From contig JASSKH010000003.1 of assembly GCA_031763025.1 (NCBI GenBank), forward strand, positions 8,634,578-8,698,577: 64,000 nucleotides of DNA, written 5' to 3'. The position numbers were made by a program, and so were the translations under genes. Origin of the DNA: Macrocystis pyrifera. Taxonomy: Eukaryota > Sar > Phaeophyceae > Laminariales > Laminariaceae. Below the pieces are notes generated by a model. That model saw only the letters and a program-made list of their open reading frames with translations, made no database searches and was not told where the DNA came from. Shown piece by piece: positions 34,225 through 46,200 of the stretch. The first letter of the stretch is position 1; each line of letters begins with the position of its first letter.

Positions 34225-37200
34225 CCGTGATCTACACGTCCGACGTGTGGAGGCATCCTACCGAAAGCGCCAAAAAGAAACGAAGGTGCGGCAGAGGGAA
34301 GACATCATGGAGATGCGAAAGAAAACTCACGGTGTAGAAATACAGAAAGCCGCCCAGGAGAGTGCCGACGAGCCGGCCCATAGCGTTTGCCATGTAGTAG
34401 AACCCGAGATCCATCGCGACCTTGTCCTGGATGGCGCGGGGGAACAGATGCGGCGCACCACGGACAGGTGGGGTTAGCACAGAACATGCCATCAGGCGGA
34501 GGAACGGCAGAGGCGAAAAAAAGTACACTACTTGGTACGCACAGTAGTCTGAGATACATTATCGTGTAGGTATATAATTGTATGCTACCAGGTACCAGGT
34601 ATTAAGTCGGTCGTCCGGCGACAAGCCTTCACTCTGACAGCTGGCACTACTTTAGGTTTTTATGGACATATGGCCGGTCGATCGCTTGCACACGTCGGCA
34701 ATTACGGCAGCTTCTGCGTCGCCAACAACAGCACAAAACAACAAAAAGGACAAGGACAAGAAAAATAGCAGCAACAACACCACCACACCATCACCACCAT
34801 CATCAGCGACACCACCAAAAACAACACCGCCACCAACACCACTATCACCATCACCATCACCAAAGCAAAAACGAAAACAACTTAAACGCCGGTCGATCAC
34901 GCCCACACCGAGGTCTCGAATGTAACTCGTCGTCTCGGTGTCTGCCTGTCTTCCGCATTCTGTCACCTTATTGGAGTAGGAGACGATGAGGTAAGAGTGC
35001 ACGGAAGAATTGACCGCGAACATCGCCGCGAACGCCGTCAACCCCAAAACCAGAACGAACGCGGTGGCGAGGTTTTCTTCCGCCACCGTGTGGGTGAAGT
35101 ACGTCGCTCTGCGTTCGGGCCAAGCAAGCAAGCAAGAGGACAAAAAATACATAGTTCGGGGCACAAAACAGCAAAGACGATTAAATTCGAGGCAAAAACG
35201 CAAAAAAGACGACGATAATTCCGCGCAAAGGCGATGGAGATAAAATGGGGGTAAAAGACGCAGAGACGACGAGACAAAGTCGAAGCAAATTCGGGGCAAA
35301 GACGCATAGAAGACTACGAGATTTTGGCGGCGCGAAGAAGAACAAGACAAATCACCGGCCGCTGACTTTTTTCAAGCCTATGAATATACGGACCGAAACA
35401 CGAAAGGCATGACCACCAGCGAATGGAAATCGGTACATGTATCTCAAATATATAATGAACGGGATCTGCATCAGCTTCAACGCGTGGATAACTTTGTTTT
35501 GAGCGTCGGTCATGTCAACGTCTAGCCCAGCTCGCTCGCCGTCGACTCTGGCACATATCGATTGGTTTCGAGCGAAAAAAAAACTCATAGCATATAGAGC
35601 GTGCGGGTTGGTTCAGAAAAGCGCAATAGGAGGGACGGCGTCTCCTGACACTCCCATACTTTGTTTTGGTTCAGAAAATTTGAAAAGAGGACAACGTCGC
35701 GCCCGTTAACTGTTGTTTGTTTTTAACGTCAAAGAGGAGGAATTTTGTCTGGTCTTTTGGTTTTTTGGGGGGCAGAGGGATGGGCATGGCAACAACCAAG
35801 GTCACATATATAGGTAGCGCCAGCCAGGTAGGACTGACTCACATCCCGGTCAAGAGCGGGGCGAGGGAGCAGCACGCCGCCCACTTGTATGCCGACGCAG
35901 AGGTTGGCCGCCCGATCGTGCCGTCTCTCTTTTTGTACAGCTTTGTAGTTGCCGCTTGCATGTTTCCGTATAAAACGATGTAGCCTTCGAGAGAGTGGGG
36001 GCAGAGCCGGGGGCCCGGCCGGGCCGGGGGGGGGGGGGTCAACGGACAACAGACAACGGTCAACGGAGAGGGATTTTGCACTGCACGAACACGCAAATAT
36101 AAAACCTTAGGTCAAGGACAAAGAGAAGGCTGAGTTTGAATATAAGGAGTGCGCTTTGAGAGTCTTTCGGAGCACTGTTGAACTGCCGGCGGCGGGTAGA
36201 GTGACAGAGGTAATTCATCGACATTTCGCCGACGAAAGCCTCCGGCAGACGTATAGTATTGAGAGAGCAAGGCAAGGGGCTACATTAAAAAGGCTACGAC
36301 TACTCGTAGGGATTTTTAAGGTGCGGCGCGTGTCAACATAAAAAAAGAGCCGAGTGGTTTTGAGCTTTCAAACACACAACCAAAACTTGGCGCTGAAGCT
36401 ATTCTCAGTTCTAAATCAAACGCAACAAACACTTGGTTTACGTGCGTACTACAGCCGAAGCGCGTACGTGTAATAAGACTCTTGGTCTTCATTGTTGCAA
36501 CTGCTTGACTCACTACACTCTTCCCCAAGAGGAACGCCTGCCCCCCCTCCCCCATCGAGTACACCCCTCCCCCCAACCCCCCGCCCAAATCCCCCCTCCG
36601 TATGCCATACGACTACGGCCATGCATTACATAGAATACCCCCCCCCCCCCCCCCCCCCTCAAGGGATAAGTGGTTAATAGTCAAACGACTAAGGCAAGCA
36701 ACAAACGAGTACGCCCCTCCCTCCCCCCCCTCCCGCTGTCCGACCACCTATCAAGACGCGGACAGCACAGTGACAAGATTCCCTCGGAGGAGTCGGCAGC
36801 ATCCCCCCCTCCCCCACCTGCAAGAATGAGGCCGACCAGCTCGCGTTCCCAGCCGAGCTCGACCCTGAGAAACAGCGGCAGGCCTATCTCGAACCACACG
36901 TCCCGGGAGCCGAAGAGGAAAAATCTCGCGGCCGACAGGACGTTGACGTCGCGCCCCTTGCGAAAGAGGCGGCCCCACTCCATCTTCTTCGCCACAGAAA
37001 TGCCCAGTCGTCTGCACATCGGGCGATCGATCAAATTTAGCCAGGGTTAAGGTTACAGGGCAAAGAGGAGGGGGGGGGAGTATTCATTGTCATGGGCGGG
37101 GGGGGAGGGGGGGGGGGGACGTACTCATTTGTTGCTTGCCTTAGTCGTTTGACCATTGACCACGCATCCCTTTCGAGACGGAGCACCGTTCCTACTCCTA

Positions 37201-40200
37201 ATAGAGACACCTCCAACAATTGGGCGTTCATTGCGTTGTTTCCATATATTTCATAGAAACTTTTTGCTAATCTTATCCCCTTCTTGTCTGGCCTCCTGTG
37301 GCCACCATCTATCTCCTAGGATAGCGATCGTTTTCTCGCTGCTATTCAGTGTATCAAACTCCTCCCTGTCATATTCGTCTGTTGCCCTCATATCTTCTAA
37401 CACATCCCGTTCCTCCTTGTGTATTTCACATTCTCCTACTATGTGAGTTCTACTCTCTATTGCTTTGCCACACGGGCACATCTGTGCATCTACTTCCTCC
37501 TCCTCCCGGCTACTGGTATACCTCTTTCTTCTTTCTGGCAGGTCCAGGTCACCTACACGAAAGCGCAGTTTCAGCGTTTTCGCGAAGTTCATTGGGCCAT
37601 GCAAATACGTTTTCATTCCTATTCCTTCCCTCAATCCCCCGTACATCTCTTAAGTGTTTTCCCGATTCCAGCGCTAGCCTTTCCCTTGCTTCTATCATTT
37701 CTTCTGCTTCTGCCTTGTATCTCCCAAACTTGCCGGCGGATATCATCTCTTCTTGGTTTCCCCCTAAATCCTTCCATACTTTCTCAACTACGCCATCTCA
37801 CCTTATTCCAGCTCGCCCTTTAGTTACTTTCTCCCATACAGCTCTGTCAACTATGGCTGGCAACCTCTTTTTTGGCATGTAAATTACTTTATATTGCCAG
37901 TTCAACTTTCTCATGTCTCTATTTGTCTTGAGTGGGCGCATTCCCAGTTCTGCTCTTAATACTGTATTACTAGTCGTACTTGAGCATCTTAGGATTTCTT
38001 TAGCTGCTGTCATTTGTACTGTTCACAACTGTTTTACGAGTTTCGCGTTCCCTTCCCATACTTTTCCTGTATATTCTAGCTTTGGCACTATCACAATCAT
38101 CAGGATACATCTCGTAATCCTAGTGTCAAGGTGCGAGTCTGTTAGGATCGCATCCATCTCACCTACGTGTGCTTTACCCTTTCCTATTACTTTTGTTACA
38201 TGTGTATCCCAAGAGCAGTCTTTGGAGATCTCTACGCCAAGGCATGTATACTGGTCTACGATGGGCAATACATCTTCTCCCCGCTTTCCCCACTTCAAAC
38301 TGAAATTTACCGGGTTTACCTTATCTTCGTTACAAACAACTACAGCACATTTCTTGACGTTCGCCGTCACCCTCCATTTCCTGGCGTATTCTAGCACCCA
38401 ACGGTTACGCGAGCGGTGGGGTTGTTAGCTTCCTCCTCTTCCTCTTTCTCCTGCTGCTTGCGGGAGGGGGGGCGGGGGGTGTACTCGTTTGTTGCTTGCC
38501 TTAGTCATTCGACCATTGATCACGCATCCTTTCGAGACGGAGCTTGTTGGGGGGGGGGGGTATATGTACGTACATGTATGTATCTTGTATAACGTAGAGA
38601 GAGAGTGATGTCAAGCGAGGTACCTCGCCTATACGTACGACAACGCGCCCGCCGTATCGATCGAGCGCGTGTGAGGTGCCGCGTGCGTTTCGCGTGTGTG
38701 ACCCCGTGACAGTTATCTTAATTTTAGTTCCGCCACGACCTCATTGGTCGAGCAGAAGGGTTCGCACCGCACACAGTAGCACCGCTCTCTCTCTCTCTCT
38801 GTGTCTGTTTGTGCGTCTGTCTGTCTATCTGCCATTCTCTTTCTGCCCCCCTGCTTCTCTGCTTGGTGCAAGCAATGTCTGCCTGGTCGGTGAAAACCCG
38901 ACGTGCTCCGTCTCGGCATTGTAGAGATGCGAGGGTCTATGGTAACATGGCTACGGCCATGCACGATAATGAGTACCCCCCCCCCTCTATATATGTCTGT
39001 CTGCCTTCCTCTCTCTTAAGTCTGCCTGCATGCCTCGCTGTCTATCTCTACGTGTCTGTTTACCTCTCTGCTGCTCTCCCTCTCTCCCTCTGCCGCACAC
39101 ACACCTGTCCATGCCGAAGGTCCCCACCGGAAGAAACACGGCGCAGATGCCCACGAGGACCCACAGGCTGTTCACGTAGCCGATCCGGGCCACAAGGAGC
39201 GCACCCAGGAAGTGTCCAAACCTGAGAAAAACAACGCGTTCCGTTTCTTGCTCGTGAGCGGGCTCGCTTCGGTAATGGTAATATTGCGCGATAAAAGAGT
39301 TTTAATGCCGGTGTGAGGGAAACTGGATTCACGGAAAACCATGAAAAAAAAAAGAACGCAGAGCGGACAAAAAAAAGTCGCTCCTATCGTCCCTACAATG
39401 TGAATCATAGGAACGACGGTTTTGTTTTGGCTGATCTTCGCATACTTAATTCTTGCATGGGCATGCGTGCATCTAGTTCCCCTCCCATCGGCAAAAAAAC
39501 TATTTTTGATGAAGCCAAACGAGTCCGCCCGTTGAGGGTATTGGGGAGGGGGGAGGGATGGCGGCGCGCCGCCGCCGTACCGTATGGTTTTGATACCAGG
39601 CATGGTCTCGCTTACTACAGCGGGGAAAAGGGCTCTCAGAGGATCGAAGATGTTCGTGTGCTATCTATCGACCCCGCACCGTACCCACCCACAACGACGA
39701 CATTCACAAGCTCACAAGCTCACACAAGCTGACACGCACGCTAACAAGCAAGCCGACAAGCAGGCAAACTGACGAGCAAGCTGACAAGCAAGCTGACAAA
39801 GCAAGCCGACAAGCTCACCCCTTGAGCGCGTTCTTCATGCCGGTGAGCCAGGCGACGAGCTGGAACAACCTTCCTTCTGCGCCATCTTTCGTCACCAGCT
39901 TCGGCGTAGACTTGCCCGTAAGCTTCATCAGGTCCTGCACAATTCGCGTCAGGAGGCCGATGCCAACGCCCCGCGGAAGCAGCAGCGTCATCGTCAGGGG
40001 AAGTCACGCTAAAAGCGTACAATTCTCGATGTACTGCTGGTACAGTACTATCAATACGTACAATACAAGCATCCGATACATGCATAAATGAGCCTATACC
40101 ATGATATCATAGTTGTATTTACAGCAACAACAACAACAACAACAACAACCAAGTGCTAAATTACTTGTATAGATAGGCATGAAATAGGTATCATCATAGA

Positions 40201-43200
40201 TAATGCATCTACTTAGATATTGCACATGCTTCGAAGTATGCACGATTCATTTGTCTGTTTGATTGCTTCTCCAACCAACGCCTTCGCTTTCGAGTTCAAT
40301 CAATTTGTGGGAAGTGTTACCCTCAGCAGCCTTCTCAGGACAAGTAAGCCGTGGTCACAGGTCTTCCCTTCTCCCCCCATCTTGTAGTACGAGTAGCAAA
40401 AACTAATAATACGGGGGCCTTATATCATAGTAAATAGGACCTACGGTACGCACCAAAACCTATATATTTACCTTTTTTTAGTAACAATATTTGGTCCCAT
40501 TTACTATTATGGTCCTCCGTAATAGCTAGCCTCCGGAAACCTAATACTCGTACGACACCCGTGGCAAATTACGAGATATCTGGTACCAGGTACATGCTAA
40601 CTTTCTAAATGGTCTATACGCGCTGTCTGTTATGTACGTCTCGCGTCCTTGAACTTGCTGGGAGGTGAATGGCGTACGCCCGTGACCTTATTATTGTGGG
40701 CTCGTTTACGATGCATTACATAGGCTACATACTACGTACGACGATACTACGAATAAATTAATACACCGAGCTGGACTTCTACAACTTCGCGAGTTCACAA
40801 CCGCTCCGCAAACTTCAGGGATCCAATTTATCCTCTTTATATTATATACCAGGTATACGTATACGAGTATATAACCGGCGTCCCCGGTGGCTTGGTAGGT
40901 GGTCCGCGTGCCCATCAAGATCGATTTCGTGGGTTCAAATCTCACCGAGTGCATGCTCGTAGGGACTTTTTCTTGCATAAAAAATTGATAAGCGGAAAGC
41001 GCGAGAGCGTGAGTTAGCTACATGCGACGAGCAGTGGGAATGCTGAACCCTATGCGCGATAAAAATGGAGGCACGTACGGGGGGGAGAAGGGACGACACC
41101 TGTGACCACGGCTTGTCCAGAAGATCGTCGAGGGTAAAACCTCCTACGAGTGGACTGGAAAGTAAAAGTGATGATGAAAAAATATATATGTATATATATA
41201 TATCACGTCCAATCTTCCAGCTTGACTATTTTAATACTTACTGTGCTCTAACCCTGCACGTATCCATACCAGTATCAGGTACCTGGTATATATTTATATG
41301 TCGACGTGAGTGACATCATCACTATTAATAGTCGTAGCAGTTGTGTATGTTTGATGTTTGCCGATGTCGACGTGACGTTTGTCGCTTGCCTTCGCGACAC
41401 CGGCCAGCGCCTGCCAGGCCGTGATGTAAATCGTCGCCTCCAAATAGCGGGTGCTCCCCGACTCGGCCTCCGCGAGATCTCCCAGGATCGACTCCGTTTG
41501 CGTCAGCGCCGCGAGGCAAGCGATCTGCCACGCACTTACATATATGTGCAGTTGTTAATACATCGCAAAACAAAACGCATCGTGATATAAAACGAATACT
41601 ACAACAGCAGCAGCCTAGAGATTGGTTTATATATCAACCGCTATATACCAGGTACAGCAGTACCAGGAACCAGAAACACCGAATAAGCCGGCGCCCCGGG
41701 TGGTTAACGTTAGCCCTTCCCCCGCCGCAAGAAGTACGCCGCACTATTTCCAAGTAATCTGTACGCACGATCGTGGGTGTGCTAAAGGGGTTTGTTAAAA
41801 CATCGCGACTACGACAGGCTGGTGGTTCAAGCAGAAAAAAAAAAAAAAAAAAAAATACCCGTCAACCATGAATACTGCATGCCAACAGCTACTCGAATGT
41901 CCGAACCCGGATCGTAACGAACAGAGGAAGCGGACGGCTTACGTCATTTTTTTCGTTTGAGGAAAAAATGTGTCCCGACCAAACACAGGCCTTCTAAAAC
42001 AGAAAAACGTCATCATTAGTCTGGAGTTTCCGTACGAAGGAACCATTTTTTTCATTTTTACCACGGAACGGTTCTAGGTACTCCGAGACATTTCCTTAAA
42101 AAGAGTTTGCGCAAATATTCGAAGAATTGACTGCCTATCATAGGATCAATATTAAGCAAACGTTTATCACTAAAAGTCGATTCCATACTGAAACCAAGTA
42201 ATTTCGAAAAAAAACGATAAAAAAACGGTGACACCGATGCCAATGGAAACGCAAAGTTTCCATCAAAAATTTGAATTCCAAAGATACCCGTCAGAACTCT
42301 TCAGGTACAGCTTGCTATGAGCACGTTTCTTCAAACGGAAAGTTCCATTTTTTGTAAAAAAAAAAAAAGCTCGAAAAAAGCAATTCTGGGGCCGATGTTG
42401 GGCCAAAATCGGCTTCAGAAATACTCAGGCGCATGTTTGGTTCAAAGCGGCGAGATTCCGAGTCCTCGACAGACATCGATCGACAAAACCAACGACTGCG
42501 TCATGAATTCTAAACGGAGTGCGCTCGTTAGGGGCTCCGACCCACCCTAGGGTCACCGTGTTCACACAATGGCCGGTAACATGTGGCGGGTGCTGGCCAG
42601 GCGTACGACAGAAAAATAATCGGCCGGTGGTGTTTACAAAAACAGATGACAAGATTTCTCGATCCGTCTCGAATGGCAAAAAATTGTTTTTTTTTTCAGG
42701 TTATGGAGGATACCGTAGGACGCCGCCGACAAGCTCTCGCCTCCTAGACCATGGATCCACCTGATATCTTCGAAGTCGTCATCTATACTCGATGGCTTTG
42801 CCCGTCACCAAGCGGGTTGACCGTGGGCCGAGTCTAGGTCGAGATCGAGCGTCTATCGTCGCACGAGCTGATTTTTATCAGCGTGTTGGCAACTTGCAAC
42901 GAGAAAAAGCTATTTGCGCCGCGCGTGCAGCCGTTGAAAAAAAAAGAAGAATCAAAGGTTTTTTTTTTTTCCTTTTTTTTTCCCACGGCGGCGGAGGGGG
43001 ATATTTTCGGCTGTTCTTTGTAAGCAATCTTTCTGGAAGAAAACTTTTTGACTTCGCGTTTCCATTGTCATAGGTCTGAAACCACGCTTTTTTTCTCACG
43101 ATAGCTCAGAAGTTCACGGGGTTGTTTCGAATTAGACCCTGAAACTCCGCACACACCGTCCGTCCCACTATTCCGAGGGGTACACGTAAGGCATGCAAGA

Positions 43201-46200
43201 TTTATTCTTGTTTTTCGTAATTCGCTAAATATCCGGGGTCTCAGAAAGCCCAATATTCGGAAAAAAAACGATAGCTCAGAAGTTCACGGGGTTGTTTCGA
43301 ATTAGACCCTGAAACTCCGCACACATCGTCCGTCCCACTATTCCGAGGGATACACGGAAGGCATGCAAGATTTATTCTTGTTTTTCGTAATTCGCTAAAT
43401 ATCCGGGGTCTCAGAAAGCCCAATATTCGGAAAAAAAAAAAAAAAAAAACGGAAGACCCAATGAAACTGGCGGAAAGAACAAAAAACAGAAGTGCACCCC
43501 CCTCCACACACACCCTCGGCATAACGGCGGGGTAGGTGTGCGCGAAGTTTCAAGGTCTAACTAGAAGAAACAACGCGAATTTATGATGTCACAAACGTTT
43601 ATGACGGCATTCCTGAACCACCTCGTAAGTAAAAGATCGATTGTGCGAGTTCGAGCCGCCCCCCCCCGCCCCTCCGGACGGATTTTTTGCTGCTGTGCGA
43701 AAGTTGTCTGCAGAAGGCGGCGAGTGTGGGCAACGCCGAATTCGGCGCGACTCGACGAGGGAAGAAGAATGTGCTGACTGCCTTCTCGTGACGAAAAATG
43801 ATGGCATGCACCGTGCACCGTAGTTGGGGGGGGGGCGGGGGAGTGTGCTCCCGCTAAGTGAACGAAAAGGAGGGGGCTGGAGAAGTAGGGCAAAGATGAT
43901 GCTACGTACGTAAAGTAGACGGGATGGAAAGTAGACGGGATGGGAAATCAAAAAGGGTCAAGATCGACCCTAAAACGGCTACACGGCATGTTTTGGAGGA
44001 AATCCTCTTCGAAGGGTTTGCTACCTTGCGTGTTACACTTACCATACGGGTACATGCTGCGCACCTGCCGCGTAAATATCTTACATCATAACCGGTACAT
44101 CCCATGTGCACCGCCAGGCATGTGCTGTTCGCTTTTTGCGTGTTCGGATGCATGCTTTGTTTACCCACGTGCGCTAGTTTTACTAGCCCAAATGCACCAA
44201 CGTCCGCCAGAGATGATCATGCAGATAGATACAAAAGCGGCAGTACGAGTAGATCTACAGGTATATATGTACCAGGTATCCGCTATTAGGCAGCCCCGAG
44301 CGTGCCGCAAGCAAGCCCAGCTCGACAGCCCCGCCCTGACGCCTCGCCCGCATGCCCGGTTCTCATCCACTCTCACACTCTCTCTTGGCTCGCACCTGAA
44401 GAACTAGAGATGTCAGGAGCGTGCAGCGCAGACCGTACCTGCTCCCCGCCACGCCGCCGAACAGATTCGTGAAAACTCCGGCCACCTGCAAAAGACAAAC
44501 AGTTGCAGCAGCAGCAGCAGCAACGACGACGACAACAAACACCATCAACAACAGCGACAACGTCAAAAGAACACGACGACAACGACCAGAGGCGACCAGA
44601 AGAGGCGGAGGAAGGAGCAAAGAGGAAGAAAGAAAAAGCGAGTGGAGCTTTACCACTTGGGGAATTCACCACTTATTCGAGAAAACGAGAAAATGGCTTG
44701 AGGGCCACTGCTGCCGTGTACCGGTACGATACAAGTATGAGTGTTAACAAGAGCGGCGGCGGGCGACCGATGGCGCGACCGACCGACCGAGCGAGCGACT
44801 GCGAGCGACGACGGCGACCCAAGGCCGCCCAACTAACTGCGGAGTGGGCGGCGCCAACAAACCACCCCAACCCTAACCCTGAGCCAGCCAGATCCAATCA
44901 GCCATTGGGTAGCAGTACAGTAGTAGGTAGCTCTTCTCAAGGGACCTACCTCGCTACAAGGAGAAAACGGTGTAGAAGGGACCTCAAAACTTTGCGCACC
45001 GTGTTTCCCCGTGGTTGACTATAACGGGCGGGCACCAACTCTGATCAAAGATGTCAGGAGACACGTCAAGCAAGGCAAGGCAAAACGGGCGCCGTCGATA
45101 GGGTGGAGGGCCGAGTGTTCCACACGAATAAAACCTAGTTCGTGGTCTGGTGTCAGTGAAGGCACGTCCGAGGCAAAGTTGATGTCCTTCAAGGGGTGAA
45201 AAATCATGCCTATCCTCGCACCTTCGACTCTGATGGGGGATGTTGGTACCTACAAGAGAGACCTCCAATCACGAACGCACCGCTTTTAGGTTTTAAGACT
45301 GCAGTTCCGTTTCTGGTGACAAACCGGTCAAATTCTCAGGGATTTGTCCCGGAAACGGGACTTCAGTTTGCCCTATACGGAAGGGTTAAAAGGGGCTACC
45401 TGCTGCGTAGCCCCGTTATCTCGCACACAGCCTGCGCCAAGCATTTTCTCGAGCAAGTGGAAAGCTCTTGGGAGGAGGCAGCAGAACGGGGGACGATCGA
45501 ACGAAGGACCCTCACGACCCAGTTTATTGTGCTTGTATAGGCGGCAATACTGTGCGACGACGCCAAATGTGAGGGTATTACCTACTGAGCTATAGGGGTA
45601 AAAGACCGATCGATTACCCAGCCCAGGGCAATCCTTACAACCTACCCACCAAAACGCTGACTTCTCGCTCGAAATCGACCGACGGATCCGTCTCATGCGG
45701 GCATGCCTCAAATGATTCGGCCCGGAGTTGTAAGACACCGATAGGACGATCGCCCCGCTTCGTCTGAAACGCCGAATGCTGAAGGCCAAGGTGATCGGAG
45801 ACCCTGCTGTACGGGTGTGTGACGTGGACCCTCAGAGCGGAACGCTTTGCCAAGCTTCGAATGGCTCACCACCAAGTCGTCTTGCGAGTCATTGGCTTCA
45901 TTGGCTTCCAGCGCAAACTTCGTACCGACCACACCACCCTTTCGAGCGCGAAGGCTCTCAGGATGACACGTTGCGAGAGCATCGAAACGACCATCCGTAA
46001 ACGGCGGCTCTTTTTGCGGGGGCCGTGGCACCGCAAAGCAAGGAGCAACTGTCCAGTCGGGTAATGTTCGGGACGATGCCTGGTGGGGAGAGCCCGAGAC
46101 CTGGCGGACAGTTTCAAGACTTGGCATAAATGCATAGTCGAGGACCTCAGGTAGTTTCGAGCCACCGAAGGATCAACGGAACATTCCCCCTCGGTGTTTG

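Noticed and set aside
40875..40955. A functional tRNA gene at the SINE-1 head
   Set aside because: The same sequence is repeated with a common body and A-tail at two other places, so it is a retroposon head.
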